Source: a virus
IMG/VR virus record: IMGVR_UViG_3300009428_001375
Location: 1-47,698 of that record
DNA: 47,698 nucleotides
Reading direction: 5' to 3' (one strand)
Shown here: positions 7,673-15,166 of the stretch, in pieces
Layout: each line of letters begins with the position of its first letter
How positions within the stretch are numbered: position 1 is the stretch's first letter
Made by a program: the position numbers and the translations under genes
Notes under the pieces: model-generated
The model's input: the letters and a program-made list of their open reading frames with translations, nothing else
What the model was told of the DNA's origin: nothing
Database searches by the model: none

Positions 7673-7991
7673 TTGTGGATACAGCCCTGAGCCTAAAGTA
7701 GCAGTTCAGACAAATTACGTTGAAAGAAGCATCCCATTACAATCGGCTCCTGATCCTGTTGACATGCCAGAAGTGGAGTGGTACGTAGTTAATGAAGATA
7801 ACCTAGACGAGTTCTTAGGTAGAATTAATAATGATGTGGGTGACATTGTATTCATCTCTATCACACCAAATGGCTATGAGAACCTTGCATTAGGTATCGC
7901 AGAGCTAAGAAGGTATATACAACAGCAGAAAGAAATCATTGCCTATTACGAAGAAGCAGTGACTCCTATTAGCGACAAAGTTACACAGTAA
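7629..7991 (+). CDS. Outer-membrane spanin lipoprotein (Rz1-like)
   Basis: A lipoprotein of about 120 aa. It starts at GTG 7629 (MKLIIIPSLLLLLSSCG), 7 nt after AAAGGAG at 7615-7621; GTG 7626 is an alternative but closer to the site. The lipobox LSSC marks acylation of Cys16. The mature part begins Pro-rich and ends in a helix (about 85-115). The gene starts 44 nt before the end of the Rz-like gene in another frame. At about 105 mature residues it is longer than lambda Rz1. No endolysin is visible nearby. Confidence 0.65.
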   Translation: MKLIIIPSLLLLLSSCGYSPEPKVAVQTNYVERSIPLQSAPDPVDMPEVEWYVVNEDNLDEFLGRINNDVGDIVFISITPNGYENLALGIAELRRYIQQQKEIIAYYEEAVTPISDKVTQ

Positions 7992-8029
7992 ATTTACTAT
8001 TTATTTTTGTGATATAGTCAAAATAACGC

Positions 8030-8058
8030 TTTACAACGTTTCAGTTTGTATATATAAT
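8030..8058 (+). promoter_or_regulatory. Sigma70-like promoter for the nrd operon
   Basis: TTTACA (8030-8035), a 17-base spacer and a perfect TATAAT (8053-8058) lie 93 bases before nrdB. The leader contains a small hairpin at 8101-8122. I searched by eye for an NrdR box in this gap (7992-8150) and saw none. This is probably an early or middle promoter using host RNA polymerase. Confidence 0.65.
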
Positions 8059-8100
8059 ACTACCAACAAACAAAGATATTCACACACATAGTAGAATGAA

Positions 8101-8122
8101 ACGATAGTATTATTACCATCGT
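8101..8122 (+). other. Small hairpin in the nrdB 5' leader
   Basis: ACGAT and GTA pair with TAC and ATCGT around a TTAT loop, with one A/C mismatch, 28 nt before the nrdB ATG. It would be part of the leader transcribed from the promoter at 8030. It may stabilise the mRNA or tune translation; no known riboswitch motif is seen. Confidence 0.35.
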
Positions 8123-8150
8123 ATTGTATGCTTTACGCTAAGGACTGCCG

Positions 8151-9122
8151 ATGCTATTCGAAGAACAAATTTCCCGCAAACCTGATCTATACCCTTGGAC
8201 TAAGCAGTTCATTGAAGCCATATGGCAAGGGTTCTGGACACCTGAAGAATTTAATTTCCGTTCAGACTACTCCCAATTTAAAACAGACTTGACCCCAAAA
8301 GAGCAAGAGGTTGTTGTAAAAACAATGTCGGCAATCGGTCAAATCGAAATAGCAGTAAAAAGCTTTTGGGCAGACATAGGTAATCACTTACCACATCCTT
8401 CTATCAAAGACTTAGGCTTTGCAATGGCTAACTCTGAAGTTATCCACAACATGGCATACGAAAAAATACTTGACGTTCTACACTTGACACATGTGTTTGA
8501 AGAAAACCTGAACGTTGATGTGATTAAAGGTCGTGTAAATTATCTTCGCAAGTACAACAAGAAAGTGTATGAGGACGAGAAGAAACAATACATTTATTCA
8601 ATTATGTTGTTTACTTTGTTCGTAGAAAATGTTAGTCTGTTCTCACAGTTTTATATCATTATGCACCTAAATCGTAATAAGGCAGTAATGAAAGATTGTG
8701 CACAACAAGTTCAGTATACACGTAATGAAGAAATGCTACATGCTCAAGTCGGTATCAAGTTAATCAACACATTGCGCGAAGAGTATCCTGAGCTGTTTGA
8801 TGCAGAGTTAGAAGCACGTGTTAGAGAAGAATGTATTGATGCATTGAAAGCAGAAAGCAAAGTGATTGATTGGATTATGGATGGTTATTCAGCACCTGGT
8901 CTAAATGCAGACATTCTAAAGTCTTTCATTGCCAAGCGTATGGCAGAATCAATTGATCAGATTGGTTTTGATAGTAGTGAGATCGTATATGACGAAGCAC
9001 ATATTAAAGAAACGTTTTGGTTTGATGAAGAATTGTATGGCGCAAACATGACTGATTTCTTTCAAAAGAGACCAGTGGAATACGCCAAAGGTCAGGGTAT
9101 CACAGCAGAAGATTTATTTTAA
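8151..9122 (+). CDS. nrdB: Ribonucleotide reductase class I beta subunit
   Basis: This 323-aa radical-generating subunit works with NrdA to make deoxynucleotides for phage DNA. All expected residues are visible: a first acidic ligand, Glu66, in place of the E. coli Asp84; Glu96, His99 and the radical Tyr103 in SEVIHNMAY; a FVENVSLF helix carrying the next Glu; and EEMLHAQ supplying the last Glu and His. Presence of the Tyr argues for an ordinary tyrosyl-radical di-iron (or Mn-Fe) enzyme. The gene is followed 11 nt later by nrdA, with AAAGGAG between them. Length is normal for a phage NrdB. Confidence 0.95.
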   Translation: MLFEEQISRKPDLYPWTKQFIEAIWQGFWTPEEFNFRSDYSQFKTDLTPKEQEVVVKTMSAIGQIEIAVKSFWADIGNHLPHPSIKDLGFAMANSEVIHNMAYEKILDVLHLTHVFEENLNVDVIKGRVNYLRKYNKKVYEDEKKQYIYSIMLFTLFVENVSLFSQFYIIMHLNRNKAVMKDCAQQVQYTRNEEMLHAQVGIKLINTLREEYPELFDAELEARVREECIDALKAESKVIDWIMDGYSAPGLNADILKSFIAKRMAESIDQIGFDSSEIVYDEAHIKETFWFDEELYGANMTDFFQKRPVEYAKGQGITAEDLF

Positions 9123-9133
9123 AGGAGTATATA

Positions 9134-10777
9134 ATGGGATTTGAATGGGCAAATGATGATTCAAGGCTTTTCTTAAGTCGTGGATATATTGATGGAAATA
9201 TGACTGTTGAAGAAAGAGTACGAGCAATTGCAACGACTGCTGAAACTATTCTTGATAAAGAAGGTTTTGCAGATAAGTTCTATGACTATATGAGTAGAGG
9301 CTTTTACAGTCTTTCTTCACCTGTGTGGTCTAACTTTGGAACTAAGAAGGGTTTACCAATTAGTTGTAATGGTGTGTTCATCAATGACAACATGGAATCA
9401 ATCTTAATGAAGGTTGCAGAAGTCGGTATGCAGACTAAGATGGGTGCTGGCACATCAGGTTACTTTGGTGCGTTACGTCCACGTGGCACTGATATTAAAT
9501 CAGGTGGCACAGCAGATGGTCCTGTACACTTTATGAACCTTACAGAAACAACTGTTGATGTTGTGGCTCAAGGTAATGTTAGACGTGGAAGCTTTGCGGC
9601 GTACCTAGATGTGGAATCTTCTGATATTATGGAGTTCCTTGATGCACGCGAAGAAGGTTCTTCTATCATTAACTTATCGTTGGGCGTCTGTATTGGTGAC
9701 GAATGGATGCAGTCTATGATTGATGGTGATGGAGATAAGCGCACAATATGGGCTAGGATCTTACGTAAGCGTAGAGAATCAGGTTATCCTTATTTATTCT
9801 TTAAAGATACGATAAACAATTCGGCACCCAAAGTATTACGTGATCAGAACATTCCTATTTGGGCGTCTAATCTATGCTCTGAAATTTGTTTGCCTTCTTC
9901 TGAGGATATGTCTTTTGTGTGTAATCTTGCATCAATGAATTGTCTTAAATTCGATGAGTGGGAAGAAACTGATGCAGTAGAAGTTATGATATGGTTTCTT
10001 GATGCTGTAATGGAAGAGTACATTGAAAAAACCAAAGGTGTTAAGTTTATGGAATCTGCACACAACTTTGCTGTCCATTGGCGTGCATTAGGTCTTGGAC
10101 AACTCGGTTGGCACTCGTACTTACAATCTAAAATGATTGCATTTGAATCGTTTGAGGCTCACATGCTTTCTACTAAGATTAGTAAGTTCATTGATGATCG
10201 TTCATTAGAAGCCTCTAAAGAGCTTGCTATAGAGTATGGCGAACCAAAGGGCATGTTAGGTTATGGTCAACGTAATTTAACACGCACAGCAGTCGCTCCT
10301 ACTACAAGCTCATCATTCATCTTAGGTCAAGTGTCACCTTCTATCGAGCCTTTAGCATCCAATTACTTTACTAAAGACTTAGCCAAAGGTAAGTTCACTT
10401 ATCGTAATCCATATTTGAAAGAGGTGTTAGCGTCTCACATGGCAGACACAGAAGAGGTATGGGTAGATATTCTAAAGCATGGTGGTTCTGTGCAACACCT
10501 TGATTGGTTCTCTGAGCATGAGAAAAATGTATTTAAAACATTCTCTGAGATAACTCCTTTAGTTATCGTACAACAAGCTGGGGCAAGACAGAAATTTATT
10601 GATCAATCACAATCATTGAATATTATGATACATCCTGAAATATCAGCAAAAGATGTTAATGCATTAATCATAGAAGGTTGGAAACTAGGTGTTAAGACTT
10701 TTTATTATCAAAGATCGGCAAACCCTGCGCAAGAGTTGGTACGTGATATTATGAACTGCGCAAGTTGTGAGGGATAG
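9134..10777 (+). CDS. nrdA: Ribonucleotide reductase class I alpha subunit, short form without ATP cone
   Basis: The 547-aa catalytic subunit. Visible are Cys78 (ISCNG) and Cys263 (SFVCN) as the redox pair, the active-site N246-x-C248-x-E250 motif (NLCSE), the radical-transfer pair Tyr524-Tyr525 (FYYQR) and a C-terminal Cys542-x-x-Cys545 tail (NCASC) that takes electrons from glutaredoxin or thioredoxin. The N-terminal ATP-cone domain of cellular enzymes is absent, so dATP inhibition is probably lost, as in many phage enzymes. A glutaredoxin gene is encoded 4 kb downstream. Confidence 0.95.
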   Translation: MGFEWANDDSRLFLSRGYIDGNMTVEERVRAIATTAETILDKEGFADKFYDYMSRGFYSLSSPVWSNFGTKKGLPISCNGVFINDNMESILMKVAEVGMQTKMGAGTSGYFGALRPRGTDIKSGGTADGPVHFMNLTETTVDVVAQGNVRRGSFAAYLDVESSDIMEFLDAREEGSSIINLSLGVCIGDEWMQSMIDGDGDKRTIWARILRKRRESGYPYLFFKDTINNSAPKVLRDQNIPIWASNLCSEICLPSSEDMSFVCNLASMNCLKFDEWEETDAVEVMIWFLDAVMEEYIEKTKGVKFMESAHNFAVHWRALGLGQLGWHSYLQSKMIAFESFEAHMLSTKISKFIDDRSLEASKELAIEYGEPKGMLGYGQRNLTRTAVAPTTSSSFILGQVSPSIEPLASNYFTKDLAKGKFTYRNPYLKEVLASHMADTEEVWVDILKHGGSVQHLDWFSEHEKNVFKTFSEITPLVIVQQAGARQKFIDQSQSLNIMIHPEISAKDVNALIIEGWKLGVKTFYYQRSANPAQELVRDIMNCASCEG

Positions 10778-10779
10778 AC

Positions 10780-10944
10780 ATGGAAGATTACATTGCTTAC
10801 GAAACATTCTGTGAAATATGTGAAACAGAATCGTATTTAAATTTAGATGAAGGCGAAACTGAATTACCTATGTTTTGCTCTATGTGTGGTGAGCAAACAA
10901 AATACGAAGAAGTGGAAGACGAAGACGATTACGACTTCGAATAA
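10780..10944 (+). CDS. 54-aa acidic zinc-ribbon protein
   Basis: This short ORF starts 2 nt after the nrdA stop and encodes a 54-aa protein with two CxxC pairs, CEIC at residues 11-14 and CSMC at 33-36. That spacing fits a zinc ribbon. The C-terminal 15 residues are almost all Glu, Asp and Tyr. Its position right behind nrdA suggests co-translation. It might bind zinc and interact with a basic partner; no function is known to me. A terminator follows immediately. Confidence 0.7.
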   Translation: MEDYIAYETFCEICETESYLNLDEGETELPMFCSMCGEQTKYEEVEDEDDYDFE

Positions 10945-10951
10945 ACTGTAT

Positions 10952-10986
10952 AAGTAGCTCTATAGTGATATGGAGCTACTTTTTTT
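10952..10986 (+). terminator. Rho-independent terminator after the nrd operon
   Basis: AAGTAGCTC (10952-10960) pairs with GAGCTACTT (10973-10981) around a 12-nt loop, followed by a T run to 10986. It ends the nrdB-nrdA-zinc-ribbon transcript. The next start codon begins on the base after the T run. Confidence 0.85.
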
Positions 10987-11400
10987 ATGAGTTATTGGTA
11001 TTATAACAACGAGATTATGGAAAATATTCCTGAAAACACTCAGGGGTTTGTGTACATTATTACAGAGAACGCAACTGGTATGATGTATATCGGTAAAAAG
11101 AACTTCTGGTCAAAGAAGACACAACCACCTTTAAAAGGTAAGACACGCAAAAGGCGGTCTATTGTAGAATCTGATTGGCAGACATATTTCGGAAGTTCTG
11201 ATAAAGTTAAACAACTACTATTAGAGCATGGTGCTGATAGTTTTCATAGAGAAATAATACACCTGTGTAAATCTAAATCGGAGATGAGTTACCTTGAAAC
11301 AAAAGAACAATTTGACCGCAACGTACTTTTGGACGATCGTTACTATAATGGGATTATTAATTGTCGTATTAATAGAAAACATGTAGCCCACATGATTTAA
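10987..11400 (+). CDS. GIY-YIG nuclease-like phage protein
   Basis: A 137-aa protein with a GIY-YIG-type core: FVYIITENATGMMYIGKK at about residues 22-39 matches the VYxI...G..YIG pattern, and a conserved Arg/Lys region follows. In other T4-like phages similar proteins are annotated as putative endonucleases. No DNA-binding extension typical of homing enzymes is present. The N-terminus (SYWYYNNEI) appears conserved in relatives, supporting the ATG at 10987, yet that ATG touches the T run of the preceding terminator and has no ribosome binding site. Confidence 0.7.
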   Translation: MSYWYYNNEIMENIPENTQGFVYIITENATGMMYIGKKNFWSKKTQPPLKGKTRKRRSIVESDWQTYFGSSDKVKQLLLEHGADSFHREIIHLCKSKSEMSYLETKEQFDRNVLLDDRYYNGIINCRINRKHVAHMI

Positions 11401-11403
11401 CTA

Positions 11404-11432
11404 TGTACATTCATGTTTACATGTGTTATATT
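11404..11432 (+). promoter_or_regulatory. Extended -10 promoter upstream of RNase H gene
   Basis: TGTACA (11404-11409), a 17-base spacer and TATATT (11427-11432) preceded by TG one base upstream form an extended -10 promoter. It is 24 bases before the start codon at 11456, with AAGGA in between as ribosome site. Confidence 0.5.
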
Positions 11433-11455
11433 ATTTGAAACAGTAAGGAAATATT

Positions 11456-12310
11456 ATGATTTTAATTGACTTCAGTGCTATTACTATTGGTCCTATCGCT
11501 TCTGGTTTTATTAACGGCGAGGATGTAAACATTGTACGACACTTCATTATAAATGAACTCCGTATGTACAGATCTAAATTCAAAGAACAATATGGTGAAA
11601 TAATTGTTGTATGTGATGCTGGTGGAAATTGGCGTAAAGACATTTATCCTGAGTACAAAGGTAAACGTACCAAAGGTCGTGAAGAATCAAAAGTTGATTG
11701 GGACAAAGCGTACAAGTCTATTGGCACTGTAATTGATGAAATAGAAACTGAACTTCCTTATAGAGTAATTCGTGTAAAGGGTTGTGAAGCTGACGATGCT
11801 ATTGCAGAACTGTGCAAGTACACACAAAATTTCGGTTGTTTCGAAGAAGTAGTTATCGTTTCTTCTGATAAAGATTTTCGTCAACTACAAAAGTATAACA
11901 ATGTCAAGCAATATTCCACCTATACCAAAAAGATGCTTGTAGAAGAAAACCCACGTCTTTTTCAAAATATGCATTTCCTTGTGGGTGATCGTGGTGATGG
12001 TGTCCCCAATGTTCTTTCTGACGATAAGGTCTTTGTAGAAGATCGTAGACAGAATACTTTAAGTGCTAAGAAGAAAGAAGCTCTCTTGGCTGATCCTAGA
12101 TCACTTGGGGAAGAAGTTTATCGCAATTATTGGCGTAATAGAACAATGATTAACCTTATGGAAGATACTTTGATGCCAAAAGAGATAAGTAAAGCTATTA
12201 TAGATACATTTGAAAGACAAGACAAAAACCACTTAAAGGGGAACGTACTAAATTATTTGATGGAAAATAAAATGAGACTATTGATTGAATGTTTAGATGA
12301 ATTTATATAA
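11456..12310 (+). CDS. rnh: T4-type RNase H (5'-3' exonuclease, FEN-1 family)
   Basis: A 284-aa flap or 5' nuclease that would remove RNA primers during lagging-strand synthesis. Acidic metal-binding residues are visible in order: ILIDFS (Asp5), VVCDAGGNWR (about residues 56-65), the helical-arch region EYKGKRTKG, GCEADDAIAEL (about 109-119), VSSDKDFRQL (about 135-144) and GDRGDGVPN (about 177-185). This set matches T4 rnh and phage 5' nucleases. Length is close to T4 RNase H (305 aa). Confidence 0.9.
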   Translation: MILIDFSAITIGPIASGFINGEDVNIVRHFIINELRMYRSKFKEQYGEIIVVCDAGGNWRKDIYPEYKGKRTKGREESKVDWDKAYKSIGTVIDEIETELPYRVIRVKGCEADDAIAELCKYTQNFGCFEEVVIVSSDKDFRQLQKYNNVKQYSTYTKKMLVEENPRLFQNMHFLVGDRGDGVPNVLSDDKVFVEDRRQNTLSAKKKEALLADPRSLGEEVYRNYWRNRTMINLMEDTLMPKEISKAIIDTFERQDKNHLKGNVLNYLMENKMRLLIECLDEFI

Positions 12311-12316
12311 CAAACC

Positions 12317-13169
12317 ATGAAAGGTATTAACCTAGATATAACTCATCGATGCTTGTTGCAGTGTCCTAAGTGTATGCGACAGAAGAATCCAGGTCTACAT
12401 AAACGTGGTAAAGATATGTCATTGGGTGCAATGAAAAAGATAGCAGAGTCGTTTCAATATATAGCTTTTTGTGGACAAATGGGTGATCCTATATACCACC
12501 CAAAGTTTTTAGATATTTTGTCTATATGTAAAAATAATACTGTAGATATATCTACTGCTGGAAGTGGTAAAAAAATAGAATGGTGGGAAGAAGCGGCTTT
12601 AATATCTAGTAATCAAACTTGGGTGTTTGGCATAGACGGACTACCTAATCAAAGTCATCAATATAGAATAGGACAAGACGGCGAACGAACGTTTCAAATA
12701 ATGAAACATATATCAGATATGGGTGCTAAAGTTGTATGGCAAATGATTGTGTTTAAATATAATCAAGACTCTATTGAAGAAGCAAGTCTAATGGCAAAAG
12801 AAAATAATATTGAGTTCTTAATAATAGAATCATCAAGATGGGATGTTCCGTATGACAAATACAAACCAGACAAACACTATAAAGATAGACCCAAAGTGTA
12901 GACGTGTCAATCCTGTACATGCGTATTCTGCAACAGGACACATGCTTCCATGTTGCTATGCAGACAATGCTAACCTAAGTGACTTTGATGCTATACTTAC
13001 TGACAATCTTTTAGTAGACAATGTAGAGAATGTTAATAAAGACATCGTGAATTCTAATGAGTGGAAGTTGTTTTTTGAGATGTTAGAGAAAGACCCTGAG
13101 AGCGCACCAAGAGCGTGTAAGTTTTATTGCACTCAAGAGTGGATAACAAAAAATACAATAAGAGTGTGA
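12317..13169 (+). CDS. Radical SAM protein interrupted by a +1 frameshift (two-frame gene)
   Basis: The first frame (12317-12901, 194 aa) carries the CxxxCxxC iron-sulfur site (CLLQCPKC, about residues 12-19) and a radical SAM barrel, then stops. The +1 frame continues to 13169 with the C-terminal Cys-rich region (CRRVNPVHA, GHMLPCCYAD, ACKFYC) expected of a SPASM-like auxiliary cluster. The two frames meet at CCC-AAA-G (12890-12896), where both read Pro-Lys. Joined, the protein is about 283 aa, typical for phage radical SAM proteins. This is a programmed frameshift at CCC-A, a real mutation, or a sequence error. The substrate is unknown. Confidence 0.75.
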
Positions 13170-13170
13170 T

Positions 13171-13200
13171 TTGCACACATATATAACAGTATAATATAAT
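13171..13200 (+). promoter_or_regulatory. Sigma70-like promoter
   Basis: TTGCAC (13171-13176), an 18-base spacer and TATAAT (13195-13200) directly precede the gene starting at 13212. The predicted start of transcription falls only a few bases before the ribosome site, so the leader would be very short. Confidence 0.55.
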
Positions 13201-13211
13201 AGGTGAAGCCC

Positions 13212-13631
13212 ATGAGAAAATTAATATATGAAACATTAGACGCTGTAAGTAAAGCATCTAAAAAAGCCGACAAGATTGAAATCCTACGTGGTAACGATTC
13301 TTGGGCATTGAAAGACGTATTGCGTGCAACGTATGACGAGTCTATTCAATTTTGGCTTCCACCAGGAGAGGTGCCTTACACTCCAAACAGAGAAGGTTCT
13401 ATCCCTTCTAATCTCCTAAAACTGAATACAAAGTTTAAATACTTTTGCAAAGGTGGACCTGCTGACAGAATGTTGGGTTCAAAACGTGAAAGTATATTCA
13501 TTGATCTATTAGAATCGATCCATCCTAAAGATGCGGTTGTATGTACTAAGATGATCAACAAAGAGTCTCTTGGTAAAGGTATTACCAAGAAGCTAGTTCA
13601 GGAAGCTTTTCCTGGATTGATTTTACGATGA
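13212..13631 (+). CDS. Conserved T4-like phage protein (DUF6433-like)
   Basis: A 139-aa protein. ATG 13212 is preferred over the in-frame GTG 13203 because AGGTG lies at 13201-13205. I recognise the pattern KLIYETLDAV..., ILRGNDSWALKDVLRATYD and PPGEVPYTPNREGSIPSNLL as a family widespread in T4-like phages, annotated as DUF6433. The function is unknown. It appears with phoH-region small genes and could be a DNA-metabolism accessory. Confidence 0.75.
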   Translation: MRKLIYETLDAVSKASKKADKIEILRGNDSWALKDVLRATYDESIQFWLPPGEVPYTPNREGSIPSNLLKLNTKFKYFCKGGPADRMLGSKRESIFIDLLESIHPKDAVVCTKMINKESLGKGITKKLVQEAFPGLILR

Positions 13632-13680
13632 AAGAGAGTGACAAACTGTAACTCAACATAACTTCGAAAGGGATCTTTTA

Positions 13681-13839
13681 ATGACAGAGATTCAATTGGC
13701 AAGACTAACAACCGACATTGCAGAACTCAAGGAATATATTAAGCTGGTGGCTTCTAAAGGAAACAATCATCTGGTATCGAAACTTGAGAAGAAACTATCT
13801 TATCTGCAAAGTCGAATTGCTGAACGAATGACTGCTTAA
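13681..13839 (+). CDS. 52-aa helical protein
   Basis: A 52-aa ORF (MTEIQLARLTTDIAEL...) preceded by AAAGGGATC as ribosome site. It is predicted to form two helices, probably a helical hairpin or coiled coil. Codon use and the ribosome site support a real gene. The function is unknown. Confidence 0.6.
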   Translation: MTEIQLARLTTDIAELKEYIKLVASKGNNHLVSKLEKKLSYLQSRIAERMTA

Positions 13840-13859
13840 GTCGTAACGAAGGAGACAGT

Positions 13860-13908
13860 AATTAACTCTGGGGTGCTAAACTTTCACTTTAGTGTCTCAG
13901 GGTTAATT
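13860..13908 (+). other. 21-bp RNA hairpin with five G-U wobbles, upstream of the small gene before phoH
   Basis: Bases 13860-13880 pair with 13888-13908 over all 21 positions around the 7-nt loop CTTTCAC, five of them as G-U. Because the non-Watson-Crick pairs are all G-U on this strand (and would be A-C on the other), the fold is specific to the + strand RNA. The hairpin ends 15 nt before the next ATG, next to its ribosome site (AGGAAAG). No T run follows, so it is not a normal terminator. It may control translation or be an RNase III site. Confidence 0.8.
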
Positions 13909-13923
13909 CATAGGAAAGAAAAT

Positions 13924-14157
13924 ATGCCGACATATACAGTAAGAAATAAAGTAACTGAAGAAGAATACGAGACTATTTGTTCTTGGAATGAGCTACAAGA
14001 AATACTTGAAGTGAACTCTGATCTTGTTCAAGGACTTGCCACAGCCAAATTTGTGACTCAACATGGTAGCACAGTTGGTCGTACTAGTGGTGACTGGCGT
14101 GATCTACTAAAGAAGCTTAAAAAAGGTTCTGGTGTTAACTCAAACATTAATTATTAG
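13924..14157 (+). CDS. Small conserved phage protein (FmdB-like N-terminus without Cys pairs)
   Basis: A 77-aa protein (MPTYTVRNKVTEEEYETICS...). The MPTY start and early beta hairpin recall FmdB-type regulators, but the zinc-binding Cys pairs of FmdB are missing; one Cys remains near residue 19. The C-terminus ends SGDWRDLLKKLKKGSG. AGGAAAG lies before ATG 13924; an upstream in-frame start at 13873 lies inside the 21-bp hairpin and is unlikely. It sits just before phoH, as I recall for relatives in cyanophages. Confidence 0.65.
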   Translation: MPTYTVRNKVTEEEYETICSWNELQEILEVNSDLVQGLATAKFVTQHGSTVGRTSGDWRDLLKKLKKGSGVNSNINY

Positions 14158-14167
14158 AAGTTAGATA

Positions 14168-14890
14168 ATGGTAAAAAAAGTAAATATTAACGGCAAGAAA
14201 AATCGTAGTGTTGCACCAGGTAATAGTGGCCTAGCTAGGCTAGACGATCTTGCAATAGTAGAACCAATCACAACCAATCAAGGTAAAGCGTTTGATGCGT
14301 GGGAAGAAGGTAACAATCTTGTTCTTGCTGGTTGCGCTGGCACAGGTAAAACATACCTTGCAATGTACTTAGCCTTAGAACAGGTGTTAGATCCTAATAC
14401 TCCGTATAACGAATTAGTGTTAATACGAAGTATGGTTCCTACACGTGATATGGGTTTCTTACCTGGTACTAAGCAAGAGAAAGAGGATGCTTATACAGCA
14501 CCTTACATGGCTATATGCAATCAGTTGCTAGGTGCTAATTCATACACAAAGGCTGTTACACAAAGGAAAATTAGATTTGAATCTACATCGTTTATTCGTG
14601 GTCTTACAATAGATAATGCAATTGTCGTATTAGATGAAATGCAAAATTGTAACTTCCATGAACTCGATTCTGTTATAACACGTGTCGGTGAAGATACTAA
14701 AATAATATTGTGTGGAGACTATCGCCAATCAGATTTTAGATTTGAGGACGAGAAAGCTGGCCTATCTAAGTTTATTGCGATTGCAGAACAACTCAAGAAG
14801 TTTGATGTGATTACGTTTGATTGGGAAGACATTGTACGCTCTGGTCTAGTGCGTGATTACTTAATGACAAAAGAAATGTTAGGATTTTAA
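14168..14890 (+). CDS. phoH: PhoH-like P-loop ATPase
   Basis: A 240-aa ATPase of the PhoH family. Walker A is GCAGTGKT at residues 55-62; Walker B is the IVVLDEMQN stretch near 154-162; the ILCGDYRQ motif near 178-185 is a typical sensor region. PhoH is very common in marine phages. Its cellular role (RNA-associated ATPase, induced by phosphate starvation in some bacteria) is not settled, so a phosphate role here is only a guess. The stop abuts the glutaredoxin gene (TAAATG). Confidence 0.9.
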   Translation: MVKKVNINGKKNRSVAPGNSGLARLDDLAIVEPITTNQGKAFDAWEEGNNLVLAGCAGTGKTYLAMYLALEQVLDPNTPYNELVLIRSMVPTRDMGFLPGTKQEKEDAYTAPYMAICNQLLGANSYTKAVTQRKIRFESTSFIRGLTIDNAIVVLDEMQNCNFHELDSVITRVGEDTKIILCGDYRQSDFRFEDEKAGLSKFIAIAEQLKKFDVITFDWEDIVRSGLVRDYLMTKEMLGF

Positions 14891-15166
14891 ATGTCACACA
14901 ATTTAATTATATTCGGTAAAGAGAGTTGTAGTTATTGCGATAAAGCCGTTGATTTAGCAAAGGATCAAATTCAGCATCCTTTGACTTGGATATATCGTAG
15001 CACTTCTGAATCGACTGATGCTATCTTAGAATTATATGAACGAAAGAACGATGTTAAGACATTACCTGCAATATTTTGGAATGACAAATACGTGGGTGGA
15101 TATACAGAGTTTGCTCAAGCAGTTGAAGACATGGCTTTAGGTAACTATGGTGATGGTGGCTTTTAA
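14891..15166 (+). CDS. grx: Glutaredoxin
   Basis: A 91-aa glutaredoxin-fold protein. The redox site is CSYC at residues 13-16, the cis-Pro lies in TLPAIFWND (about 56-64), and GGYTEF (about 68-73) forms the glutathione-binding turn. Phage glutaredoxins reduce the NrdA C-terminal cysteines, and the nrdAB pair lies upstream. The final codon overlaps the tctA start (TAATGG). Confidence 0.9.
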   Translation: MSHNLIIFGKESCSYCDKAVDLAKDQIQHPLTWIYRSTSESTDAILELYERKNDVKTLPAIFWNDKYVGGYTEFAQAVEDMALGNYGDGGF

